Shown here one piece after another: positions 7,583 to 16,100 of a stretch of 64,000 nt of DNA. The notes under the pieces are model-generated. The model had not been told where the DNA came from and ran no database searches. It saw only the letters and a list, made by a program, of their open reading frames with translations. How positions within the stretch are numbered: the stretch's first letter is position 1; the number at the start of each line of letters is the position of its first letter. Origin of the DNA: Ructibacterium sp965146665 (GTDB lineage: Bacteria; Bacillota; Clostridia; Monoglobales; Monoglobaceae); NCBI GenBank assembly GCA_965146665.1, contig CBCTHE010000003.1:62001-126000 (forward strand). Direction: 5' to 3'. A program made the position numbers and the translations under genes.

Positions 7583-10069
7583 ATGAAAAAAGAGAATAAT
7601 GCCATGGAAAGGGTTTCAAAATTTATTGTTGACAAGCGCAAGGCGGTTTATATCGTCTTTGCGCTGGCTTTATTTTTCAGCATTATCTCCATTCCAAAGG
7701 TACAGGTAAACAATGATATCACATCGTATCTTCCTTTGGATACCGAAACCCGGCGGGGGCTGGACATCATGGAAAAGGAATTTGTGACTTATGACACGGC
7801 CCAAGTCATGCTGACCAATACCACAACAGCAATCGCAGAACAGGCGGCTGAATCCCTGCGGCAGATGGAGGGCATCAAGGAGGTCAAGTTCGAGAGCAAT
7901 TCGGACTATTTCCGGCGGTCCTCCGCACTTTTGGAAGTGACGCTGGAGCCTTCGGACGACAATGAGGAAAAGCTTGTACTTTTGGATCAAATCAAGGAAT
8001 CCCTCCGGAGTTATGACAGCTATATCTATTCCGCCACCGTGGATAACAGCAGCCGGAACATTGAGAATGAGATGAATATGATCCTGATGTATGCGCTGTT
8101 GGTTATCATAGCGGTCCTGCTGTTTACCTCACAATCCTTTATGGAGGTCCCCGTCTTTCTGACTGTATTCGGGGTATCGGCCCTGCTGAACATGGGCACC
8201 AACTACATATTCGGAGAGATTTCCTTTATCACAAAATCCATTGCCGTGGTGCTTCAACTGGCGCTGGCCATTGATTACGCCATTATTCTTTCCCACCGAT
8301 TCTCTGAGGAAAAGCAGACAAAAAGCGCATATGATGCCATTGTGGCTGCTCTGTCTAAGGCCATTCTGGAGATCAGCTCCAGCAGTTTAACCACCATCGC
8401 GGGGCTGGCGGCCCTGATGGTGATGCAGCTTCGGATCGGTATGGATATGGGGCTTGTCCTATGCAAGGGAATTCTGTGCAGTCTGCTGACGGTATTCTTC
8501 CTGATGCCCGGACTGCTCCTGATGTTCTCCAAGTGGATTGACAAAACTTCGCATCGCTCCTTTGTGCCGGATATATCCCGGTTTGGACAATGGATGCTCA
8601 AGGCGCGTTTTGTGGTCCCGGTGGTTTTTGTAGTGGTGACAGCGGGGTGTATTTATTTTTCATCTCAGTGTGACTATGCCTTTGACACCAGCTCGGTCCA
8701 GGCGACAAAGCTCAATGAGGACAGTTTGGCCAAGCAGAAGATACAGGACACCTTTGACACGGACAACACACTGGCTGTTATCGTACCAAAGGGGGAGTAT
8801 GAGAAGGAGGCAAAAATTCTGGAGCTGGTGGAGCAAAAGCCCGGTATCACCTCTGCGCTGGGACTTGCCAACACAAAGATCAACGATGACTTTAAGCTGA
8901 CAGACGCCATCACGCCAAGACAGTTCTCAGAGCTGACAAATATGGACATTGAGGTCTGCCGCCTGCTGTTTCAGGCCTATGGCGCATCGCATGAACAGTA
9001 TCATGCCATCTTTCAGAATGTGGATGACTATAAGATCAGGATTCTGGATTTGTTTCTGTTTGTCCACGAGCAGATTGATCTGGGTGTGGTATCCTTGGAT
9101 GAGGACATGACAAAAACGGTCAATGACCTGTATGATACGCTGTCTGATGCCCGTGCCCAGCTGGAGGGAGAGACCTACGCCCGGATGATATTCACCTATT
9201 CCGGTGAAATTGAGAGTGAGGAGAATGTACAGCTTCTGGAAGATATCCGCAAAGAGGCGAAACGGTATTACAGCGATCCGGTTCTTGCCAGCAATACAAC
9301 CAGCAGTCTGGACCTGAAGAATTCCTTTACTGGTGACAATAATAAAATCAGTCTGCTTACACTTCTGGCAGTTATCATCATCCTGCTGTTTACCTTCCAG
9401 TCCTCTGTGGTTCCCTTCCTGCTTGTCTTGACCATTCAGGGGAGTATTTGGATGAACTTTTCCGTTCCGTACCTGACAGGGAACAAACTGTATTTTCTGG
9501 GGTATCTGGTAGTCAGCTCCATTCAGATGGGAGCGACCATTGACTATGCCATTGTGTTTGCCAACCGGTACCTGCAGCTCAAGCAGGAGCTTGGTCCAAA
9601 AACAGCGGCCATTAAGGCCTTGAACGAGGGCTTTCCCACCATCTTCACCTCGGGCAGCATTATGACTGTGGCGGGCTTTCTGGTGGGCTTCAAATCCTCC
9701 GATCCAACCATTGCGTCTCTGGGAATCTGTCTTGGGCGCGGCACACTGATTTCCATTCTGCTGGTCATGCTGGTACTGCCTCAGATCATGGTGGTCTGTG
9801 ACAAGCTGGTGGAAAAGGGCGCCTTTGCCCGGAGCAAGGAAAAACTGCCCCAGGCGGATGAGAGCGGACTTATGTATATCAACGGCAGAGTTCACGGCTA
9901 TATCAATGGTTATGTGGAGGGTTCCCTCCGTGGAATCATACGCGGGGAGATTCATGCCAGAGTAGATTCCGGGACGACTGTGGAAAAACCGCCGGAGCTC
10001 ACCGAGGGCATGCAGACAGAGCGTGAACGCACACAGGAGAAAGGAGAGGCTGTTCATGAAAAAGTGTAG
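7583..10069 (+). CDS. MMPL/RND superfamily transporter
   Basis: An 828-residue RND-type membrane protein with two halves. Each half has one N-terminal helix, a large extracytoplasmic domain, and a block of five helices of the MMPL type. The repeated segment ATIDYAIVFANR in the second half and ALAIDYAIILSHR in the first carry the intramembrane Asp-Tyr pair expected for proton coupling. Such proteins export lipids, hopanoids or drugs; the substrate here is unknown. AGGAGG lies 8 nt before the ATG at 7583, with ATG 7577 too close. The last 14 bp overlap the next gene, so the two proteins are probably made together. Confidence 0.88.
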   Translation: MKKENNAMERVSKFIVDKRKAVYIVFALALFFSIISIPKVQVNNDITSYLPLDTETRRGLDIMEKEFVTYDTAQVMLTNTTTAIAEQAAESLRQMEGIKEVKFESNSDYFRRSSALLEVTLEPSDDNEEKLVLLDQIKESLRSYDSYIYSATVDNSSRNIENEMNMILMYALLVIIAVLLFTSQSFMEVPVFLTVFGVSALLNMGTNYIFGEISFITKSIAVVLQLALAIDYAIILSHRFSEEKQTKSAYDAIVAALSKAILEISSSSLTTIAGLAALMVMQLRIGMDMGLVLCKGILCSLLTVFFLMPGLLLMFSKWIDKTSHRSFVPDISRFGQWMLKARFVVPVVFVVVTAGCIYFSSQCDYAFDTSSVQATKLNEDSLAKQKIQDTFDTDNTLAVIVPKGEYEKEAKILELVEQKPGITSALGLANTKINDDFKLTDAITPRQFSELTNMDIEVCRLLFQAYGASHEQYHAIFQNVDDYKIRILDLFLFVHEQIDLGVVSLDEDMTKTVNDLYDTLSDARAQLEGETYARMIFTYSGEIESEENVQLLEDIRKEAKRYYSDPVLASNTTSSLDLKNSFTGDNNKISLLTLLAVIIILLFTFQSSVVPFLLVLTIQGSIWMNFSVPYLTGNKLYFLGYLVVSSIQMGATIDYAIVFANRYLQLKQELGPKTAAIKALNEGFPTIFTSGSIMTVAGFLVGFKSSDPTIASLGICLGRGTLISILLVMLVLPQIMVVCDKLVEKGAFARSKEKLPQADESGLMYINGRVHGYINGYVEGSLRGIIRGEIHARVDSGTTVEKPPELTEGMQTERERTQEKGEAVHEKV

Positions 10070-13000
10070 AAAAAGGTTTGGACAGCTTTTTGCCGTCTTT
10101 GCGCTGGTGATCAATCTGGTTTTGAGTACAATTTCATATATGCCGGTTTTTGCGGAGGAAAGCACCATTTCCATCAGTACGGCCGAGGATTTGAAACGGC
10201 TGGCTGAAAACTGTGTCTATGACGCTTTTTCCAAGGATAAGCAGGTCGTTTTGCTCAATGACATTGATTTAAACGGCGGCGTGCTGAAGCCCATTGCCGT
10301 ATTCTGCGGTGTTTTCGAGGGGAATAACCATACAATCCGAAATTTCAGGCTGGAGGAGAAGGGATCGGAAAAAGGCTTTTTTATCCGCGTAGCGGAGGGG
10401 GCTGTGGTACGCGGCCTCAATCTGGCCGGAGAAATTTCTGTCGCAAACGAGAAGAATTCCCAGACTAATGCCAAGGACACCATCGCAAACCTGGCCAAGA
10501 CCTTTGGACTGAAATTCAATGATGATACTGAATATGCCCGGATTGCCGGAGGGATTGCGGGAAGCAATTACGGTACCATACAGGGCTGTACTTTTTCCGG
10601 ACGCATCACGGGTGAGATCAAGGTGGGCGGTATTGTGGGCGAAAATCGTTCCGCAGGCGTTGTGGACTATTGCATGAATACTGCGGAGGTCTCCGGTGAT
10701 CAGGCGGTCGGAGGCGTTGCGGGAAGCAACCAGGGACGGATTGAAAGCAGTCAGAACAAAGGTGCGGTCAATAAAAACGCCGATGTTTCAAGCACTGACA
10801 CGGGCGGTATCGCGGGTGAGAATATTGGTGTAATCCGCGGCTGTACCAATGAAGGGGAAGTCGGTTGTCTCCATATTGGGAACAGCGCCGGCGGAATTGC
10901 CGGGAAGCAGAAGGGGCGGATCAGCGCATGCACGAACTATGGAACTGTGCTGGGACGCAAAAATGTGGGCGGAATCGCCGGGAGATTCGAGCCATATACA
11001 GATATTGACCTGTCAGCCGAGGGAATCCGGGATTTTGTCCAGACCGGCGCGGACTCCATTCGTTCTGATATTCAGGATACCAAGGACAAGGCAAGCTCCT
11101 ATGCGGATGCGCTGGTGGGGGATGTGGATCAGGTGACCGGAAAAGCATCCGGAATTTTGGATGATCTGCATGAGGCTGCCAGCGGAATCGCGGATACGGT
11201 ATCTGGACTGCGGGGCGGCTCCGGCGCAGGGGAACTGAAGGATGGCATCTTGGACATGACCAGCTCTCTGGAGCGGCTTACTGACCGTCTGGGGGGCGAG
11301 GGAATGGATACGCTTCATGATGTCCTGGACACCTTCCAGAACTCCGCGGATAATCTGGATGGCATGCTGGACGGACTTGGGGCGGCCGCGGATGAAATTG
11401 GCGATGCGGCGAAGGGGATAGATGAACTTGCCGGAGATTTGTCCGATGCGGTCGGTGAGGGAAAAACGGATATCCAGGATGGCATAGATGATCTGCAATC
11501 CAGACTGGAGGATTTGAAACGGCTGGAGACCGATTATCTGGAACCGCTTCAGGACAATCTGGCCCAAACCCATGAGGAACTCCAGCGGGTGCTGCGGACG
11601 CTGCGGCGCAGTGCCGCAGAGATATCAGGCGCGGTCAGCGATCCGCTGGAACGGATTGACCGTTTTGTGGAGGATCTCTCTGACAAGATACAGGATATGA
11701 AGGATGATATTGACCGGATCCAGAAAAAGGTTGAGGAGCTGATTGAGGAACTGAAGGAAAAGCTGACGCCTAAGAAGAAAACTTCGGTTTTGGGCAGACT
11801 TTTGCCCAGGACAACCAGCACGGTTTATGCGGAGGATGAGAAAAAGGTTATCACCATTGAGGCGCCGATCTACCGCAATGTAGCCGGAGAATGGGTGGAT
11901 ATGGCGGTCATTGACCAGTGCTATAACAGCGGCCGGATTGAGGGCAGCAGTTCCATTGGCGGTGTAGCTGGAAATGTGGGCGTGGAATCATCAATCAAAG
12001 AAGGGGAAAATGCCAATGTGACCGACAGCGCTCTGGCTGATCTGAAAGGCTATGTGAAGGCGACCATACGGGAGTGCATCACAGAGCAAAGCGTGACCGC
12101 CAAGGACGGCTGCGCGGGGGGCGTTGCCGGAAAAGCAGAGCTTGGATGGATCTATTCTTCCATTGGCACCGGCGATATCAGAGTTTCTGACGGCGGGTAT
12201 GCGGGCGGTATCGCGGGAAGCACGGCCGGTACCATTACCCAGTGCATCTCCATTGCGGATATGGAGGGAAGGAATTACATTGGCGGCATTGCGGGACAGG
12301 GGCGGGATATCTCCCTGTGCTACAGTTTGCCCAGATATAGTGAGGGCATTGAACATAGCGGGGCCATAGCCGGAACGGTCACCGGAAAGGTGACCAGCAA
12401 TTATTTTATCCAGGAAGGGCTCTCCGGTGTGGACGGCGCGGATTTTCAGGATGCCGCAGTCGCCGTGCCGCCCCTTGATATGACGGGCACCGGAACTCTG
12501 CCGGAGGCATTTTCCGGTTTTCGTGATGAGGACTGGGTGATGGGAGATGATGATATTTATCTCCCGCAGATCCGAGCTTTGGCCGAGATGCAGAACAGTC
12601 ATAACAGCAGTTTTCTTCAAGGAAAATCCAGTGACCTTGCCCGCTTTCATTTTCGGGTTACTTTTTACCAGGATGAATCAGAGCTCTCCGGGCTAACGGT
12701 TGACTATGGCACGGTTCTGCTCAGCAGTATGATTCCGGCCATGGAGCCCAGAGACGGTTTCTACCCGCAATGGGATCAGGATGTGACCCAGCCCATTGTT
12801 CGCAATACGGATTTTCATGCCAGGTATCACGATGCTACCACCACCATTGCAACAGGTGAAAATCCGCCGCTTTTGCTGGTGGAGGGGAACTTCACCGAAC
12901 GTACTGCCCTGACGGCCCAGCCCCTGGAATGGGATGAGGATTTTGGTTACCGCTGCAAGCGGCTGGCCGCATATTCGTTTTCGATCTCTCCGGTGTATAA

Positions 13001-13361
13001 CGGAAAGCTCCGCGTGCATATCCGGGATGAATCCGGAAAGGGAAATGTGATCGGCATTGTCAGCGGCGGCGGTAAAAAGCTGATTTCCTGCGAACGGGAT
13101 GGAAGCTATCTAATTTTTGAATTGGATTCGGAACAGGACTTCATGGTGCTCAGACAGGGCCACACGCTCTGGTACTGGCTGGCAATTTTCGCTTTTGGGC
13201 TTTTGCTGCTCGCGGCGGCGCTGGTTCTTCTGCGGATTTGGAGGATGCGCCGGCCCAAACCGCCGGCCCGTCCGCCGGAATCAGAAATGGAGCAGGCAAA
13301 GCTGGAGGAACTTCAGCCGCCGGCACTTGCGGAGGCGAAAGAGCAGGGGCCCCCCATTTGA
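10056..13361 (+). CDS. Large exported GLUG-repeat, coiled-coil protein with C-terminal membrane anchor
   Basis: A 1,101-residue protein. A signal peptide occupies about residues 1-35, ending near PVFAEES. Residues 160-320 hold six repeats of the GGIAG-x-N-x-G-x-I type (GLUG-like motifs). Residues 330-590 are rich in Asp, Leu and Ala with heptad spacing, predicted coiled coil. A second GLUG block spans about 620-790. One hydrophobic helix at about 1035-1060 is followed by a basic, Pro-rich cytoplasmic tail. The start is chosen at 10056, the MKKCRKRF signal-peptide start, which overlaps the transporter's last codons. Function is unknown. Coupling with an RND pump suggests an envelope scaffold or an adaptor for the exporter. 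Confidence 0.8.
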   Translation: MKKCRKRFGQLFAVFALVINLVLSTISYMPVFAEESTISISTAEDLKRLAENCVYDAFSKDKQVVLLNDIDLNGGVLKPIAVFCGVFEGNNHTIRNFRLEEKGSEKGFFIRVAEGAVVRGLNLAGEISVANEKNSQTNAKDTIANLAKTFGLKFNDDTEYARIAGGIAGSNYGTIQGCTFSGRITGEIKVGGIVGENRSAGVVDYCMNTAEVSGDQAVGGVAGSNQGRIESSQNKGAVNKNADVSSTDTGGIAGENIGVIRGCTNEGEVGCLHIGNSAGGIAGKQKGRISACTNYGTVLGRKNVGGIAGRFEPYTDIDLSAEGIRDFVQTGADSIRSDIQDTKDKASSYADALVGDVDQVTGKASGILDDLHEAASGIADTVSGLRGGSGAGELKDGILDMTSSLERLTDRLGGEGMDTLHDVLDTFQNSADNLDGMLDGLGAAADEIGDAAKGIDELAGDLSDAVGEGKTDIQDGIDDLQSRLEDLKRLETDYLEPLQDNLAQTHEELQRVLRTLRRSAAEISGAVSDPLERIDRFVEDLSDKIQDMKDDIDRIQKKVEELIEELKEKLTPKKKTSVLGRLLPRTTSTVYAEDEKKVITIEAPIYRNVAGEWVDMAVIDQCYNSGRIEGSSSIGGVAGNVGVESSIKEGENANVTDSALADLKGYVKATIRECITEQSVTAKDGCAGGVAGKAELGWIYSSIGTGDIRVSDGGYAGGIAGSTAGTITQCISIADMEGRNYIGGIAGQGRDISLCYSLPRYSEGIEHSGAIAGTVTGKVTSNYFIQEGLSGVDGADFQDAAVAVPPLDMTGTGTLPEAFSGFRDEDWVMGDDDIYLPQIRALAEMQNSHNSSFLQGKSSDLARFHFRVTFYQDESELSGLTVDYGTVLLSSMIPAMEPRDGFYPQWDQDVTQPIVRNTDFHARYHDATTTIATGENPPLLLVEGNFTERTALTAQPLEWDEDFGYRCKRLAAYSFSISPVYNGKLRVHIRDESGKGNVIGIVSGGGKKLISCERDGSYLIFELDSEQDFMVLRQGHTLWYWLAIFAFGLLLLAAALVLLRIWRMRRPKPPARPPESEMEQAKLEELQPPALAEAKEQGPPI

Positions 13362-13369
13362 CCGAAAAA

Positions 13370-13421
13370 AATAACCCATACACATTGCAGTTATATGCAA
13401 TGTGTATGGGTTATTCTATTT
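13370..13421. terminator. 20-bp perfect hairpin between convergent genes
   Basis: A perfect 20-bp inverted repeat (13370-13389 with 13396-13415) around a 6-nt loop, with an A-run before and T-rich sequence after. It can terminate both the GLUG-protein transcript and the LytTR gene. Confidence 0.85.
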
Positions 13422-13451
13422 TTATGCACGGAGGCAATCCTCTGTTCTCTG

Positions 13452-14204
13452 TCAGTATTTCTTACAATTATTTGCCGCAGGCAAAGTGAGCTGGCTTTTC
13501 CGCGCCTTTGCGGCCGCATAGTCCAGGTATGCCTGACGAATCGCCTTGAGCTCCCGCTGGCGAATATGTATGATATCACCGGATGTCAGCACAAATTGTT
13601 TATCCGCCTGCTGGATATGGTCCATATTCACAAGATAACTTTGATGACAGCGGAGAAAGTGGCTACTGTTCAGTTCTGCCTCAATATCGTCCAGACGCTT
13701 ATAGATGTTATAGGTGCTTCCATTACAGCGGTGGAGAATACATTTTGAATTTTTGCTCTCCACATACAGGATCTCGTGCAGAGGGATACGGATTGTTGCT
13801 GCCCGCTGCTGTACCGGATAAACACTCAAATCAAACTTTTGCATGATACGGTTTAAGACCTGACTGACCTTTTCGTAACAGTGCGGCTTGAGCAAATACC
13901 CGGCGGCATCCACATCATAGCTGTCAACTGCAAAGTCGGCTGAGGCGGTGGTAAATATAATTTCACCGCTGTAGCCGTTAGCGCGCAGCCGGTACGCAAC
14001 TTCGATCCCAAGCAGGATATCCATATAGATGTCAAGAAAAATGATATCATACCAGAGGCCTTCCTCAATGTCGCAAAGCAGATTGGTTCCGTTGTCATAC
14101 TCAATAGATTCAATGTCAATGAATTTTTCGGTGAAATAGTGAGTGAGCAATTCAATGATGAGCCCGCGGTCAATGGCGCTGTCGTCACAGATTGCAATGC
14201 GCAT
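13452..14204 (-). CDS. LytTR-family response regulator
   Basis: A 250-residue two-component response regulator. The receiver domain (about 1-120) shows the acidic pair in IAICDDSA, the phospho-acceptor Asp in DIIFLDIYMD, and a lysine in the LLKPH segment. The C-terminal LytTR DNA-binding domain (about 140-240) has the typical ILYVESKNSK and HFLRCHQSYLVN stretches. No histidine kinase gene is adjacent. LytTR regulators often control peptide quorum sensing or envelope genes. ATG 14204 is preferred over 14213 because GGAAGG abuts the latter. Any target here could be the unusual intergenic region upstream. Confidence 0.9.
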   Translation of the reverse strand: MRIAICDDSAIDRGLIIELLTHYFTEKFIDIESIEYDNGTNLLCDIEEGLWYDIIFLDIYMDILLGIEVAYRLRANGYSGEIIFTTASADFAVDSYDVDAAGYLLKPHCYEKVSQVLNRIMQKFDLSVYPVQQRAATIRIPLHEILYVESKNSKCILHRCNGSTYNIYKRLDDIEAELNSSHFLRCHQSYLVNMDHIQQADKQFVLTSGDIIHIRQRELKAIRQAYLDYAAAKARKSQLTLPAANNCKKY

Positions 14205-14369
14205 ACGAAACATCCTTCCTTAATTAAATACTATGCGGATAAAAATAATCCCACAAAATTTGCTAAAAGGGTTTTTTTGACAAATTCATCAAAATTTATG
14301 ACATTTTCAGCATAAACCTCCCAATGGGAGAAAATATGTTATAGTTTAAGTAACAGTGATTTTAATGTA

Positions 14370-14510
14370 ATACCACCATCACATAGTATGGAGTAGGGTT
14401 CACACGAGAGATTTAAAAATCAGGAGTTGAGATGGTGTATCACATAGCCTTCGGACAAAGAGGGGTTTTTCTGCAATGAACACTCAGCAGGAAAGGAGTG
14501 TACCCCCAAC
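14370..14510 (+). ncRNA. Candidate structured RNA in the gap between the LytTR gene and the DUF6514 gene
   Basis: The 500-bp gap at 14214-14717 has no ordinary gene, but this part looks like RNA. ATACCACCATC (14370-14380) pairs with GATGGTGTAT (14431-14440) with one bulge. ACACTC (14480-14485) pairs with GAGTGT (14496-14501), and GGGGT (14462-14466) with ACCCC (14502-14506). The nonamer ATCACATAG occurs twice. Two very short frames, of 15 codons at 14432-14479 behind AGGAG and 33 codons at 14476-14577, overlap by ATGA. They could be peptides or accidental. I do not recognise a known RNA family. A small inverted repeat CTCCCAATGGGAG lies at 14318-14330. Confidence 0.35.
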
Positions 14511-14717
14511 AGGTAAGCTGACATTCAATACAACGATAGGCTTATTTTTACATAATATTGGTTATTATAGCAGATAAATGGAATAAAAGCAAGGGGAAAA
14601 GAAAATTTTGTAAAATTGTATTGCCGATTTGGTGAATTTTAATCCAGTTTTATAAATGATCGTTTGGGTCAGAAATCATCTCCATATAAAAAAATAAATG
14701 TAAAAAGTAAAAAAGCA

Positions 14718-14746
14718 TTGACAAAATCCAATAATTGTAATATAAT
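14718..14746 (+). promoter_or_regulatory. Perfect consensus sigma-A promoter
   Basis: TTGACA, 17 nt, TATAAT, directly upstream of the DUF6514-type gene, in a very AT-rich context. This predicts strong constitutive expression of a small protein. Confidence 0.85.
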
Positions 14747-14830
14747 GTAAATGTTTCAATAATATTACAGATGGATAACATTTTGAACATGGGGTATCAA
14801 TTATACTATATCAGGAGGATGAATACTGAG

Positions 14831-15061
14831 ATGTATCAATATCAATTAACAGCATCAGAGTCAGCCGCAGAAGAAAACGGGAAAGTTACTTATGGAATCA
14901 GCATTACAGACAAAAATGGAATATGTGGCAAGATCGAGGATATTTCTCCTGACAAAGCGGAAATGGAAAAGTTGGTTTCCCTTTGCAATGAGCTCCAACT
15001 GGACCCCATTCATCTCGAGGACATTGTGGATGATTTTTTGTCAACCCTGACAGTGCTATAA
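14831..15061 (+). CDS. Small DUF6514-type protein
   Basis: A 76-residue acidic protein. The pattern of an early Gly-Lys-Val-Thr-Tyr-Gly segment, then IEDISPDK and LCNELQLDPIHLEDIVDDFL, matches my recollection of DUF6514, a short family of Clostridia without known function. No signal peptide or membrane segment is present. The AGGAGG at 14813-14818 abuts ATG 14819, so ATG 14831, 12 nt away, is given as the start; 14819 remains possible. It is expressed from a perfect promoter and ends before a terminator at 15153, with about 90 nt of untranslated tail. Confidence 0.65.
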   Translation: MYQYQLTASESAAEENGKVTYGISITDKNGICGKIEDISPDKAEMEKLVSLCNELQLDPIHLEDIVDDFLSTLTVL

Positions 15062-15152
15062 CATCGAAGTGTTGTTAAATCCGAGGAAAGAAGATCACTT
15101 TCACGGAAGAACAGAAAAGAAGAAGGTTGTCAGTCTGGCAGCGGCAGAATTC

Positions 15153-15197
15153 AAAAGCAATATATCTCATACATATAGAGGTATATTGCTTTTATTT
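15153..15197 (+). terminator. Terminator after the DUF6514-type gene
   Basis: A 16-bp stem, AAAAGCAATATATCTC with its complement (one G-U), is followed by TTTTATTT. Confidence 0.75.
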
Positions 15198-15202
15198 GTA
15201 AG

Positions 15203-15250
15203 AAAAACAGATCCCCAATTATGAAATAAAATCTGTTTCATAATTGGGGA
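15203..15250 (-). terminator. Terminator for the cytidylate-kinase-like gene
   Basis: A perfect 15-bp inverted repeat (15212-15226 with 15236-15250). Read on the - strand it is followed by GATCTGTTTTTC, so it fits termination of the leftward gene that ends at 15350. The 100 bp between holds nothing else seen. Confidence 0.6.
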
Positions 15251-15349
15251 CCACTTCAATCACTGCTCAATTTGAAAAGCATATTCCTATTTTATAAAAT
15301 CTCTCATAAGCGATAACTTTTCAGCAAAAAAGATGAGCGGCTGCTCTGA

Positions 15350-15979
15350 CTATTTTTTACCGAAGGCCATGTTGGAATAGGAGACAATCAACTCGGCTGC
15401 CTGGTCCAGACTGACCTTTGAGGTGTCAATGGAAATCTGATAATTGTTCACATTTCCCCATACCTTATTGGTATAGAAGTTGTAGAAAGAGCTCCGGCGT
15501 TTATCGGTTTTTGTGATGGTGTTTTCCGCCTCTTTCTCCTTCATGTCATACAGGTCCATGACCCGTTTGATCCGCCATTCATCATCGGCATGGATAAAGA
15601 CGTTTACCAGCTTTTCCTGCTCCCGCAGGATATAGTCAGAACAGCGGCCCACAATGACGCAGGATTTTTCCTCCGCCAGGTTCCGGATGACCTGAGACTG
15701 AATACGGAAAATGCCGTCCGAATTCAATACGTCGCCATAGCGGTAATAGGTGCCCCGCCCGGACTGAATCCCCATGACCAGAGAGTATAAAAGGCTGTTG
15801 GTCGGCTTTTCCTCAATGCCTTCAAATAACGTTTCGGACAGCCCGCTCTCCTTTGCCGCAATGGCGATCAATTCCTTATCATAAAAATCAATTCCCATTA
15901 AGTCCGCGACTTTTTTCGCAACTTCCCGTCCGCCGGAACCAAACTGCCGGGCGATTGTGATGATTCTGTTTTGTGCCAT
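15350..15979 (-). CDS. Cytidylate kinase-like P-loop protein
   Basis: A 209-residue member of the cytidylate kinase-like (Cytidylate_kin2) family. IARQFGSGGREVAKKVA at residues 7-23 is a modified P-loop, and ELIAIAAKESGL and SCVIVGRCSDYIL are typical later segments. True CMP kinase is longer and differs in the P-loop, so this is probably a related nucleotide or small-molecule kinase of unknown substrate. AGGAGGTG lies at good distance from the ATG at 15979; upstream in-frame Met codons have no ribosome binding site. It lies between terminators on both sides of the coding block. Confidence 0.82.
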   Translation of the reverse strand: MAQNRIITIARQFGSGGREVAKKVADLMGIDFYDKELIAIAAKESGLSETLFEGIEEKPTNSLLYSLVMGIQSGRGTYYRYGDVLNSDGIFRIQSQVIRNLAEEKSCVIVGRCSDYILREQEKLVNVFIHADDEWRIKRVMDLYDMKEKEAENTITKTDKRRSSFYNFYTNKVWGNVNNYQISIDTSKVSLDQAAELIVSYSNMAFGKK

Positions 15980-16100
15980 ACTAACACCTCCTGAAGTTTG
16001 ATATTTTTTAGATAATCTTATCATACCACAAAAAGTCAAAAATTTAAATAGATTTTTTTGAAAAATCACCGTGATTTTTAACAAAATCCACAAAAGATTT

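Noticed and set aside
14476..14577. 33-codon frame as an AgrD-like signalling peptide gene
   Set aside because: It lacks the acidic, Pro-containing tail and Cys typical of AgrD and no AgrB gene is near; kept only within the RNA finding.
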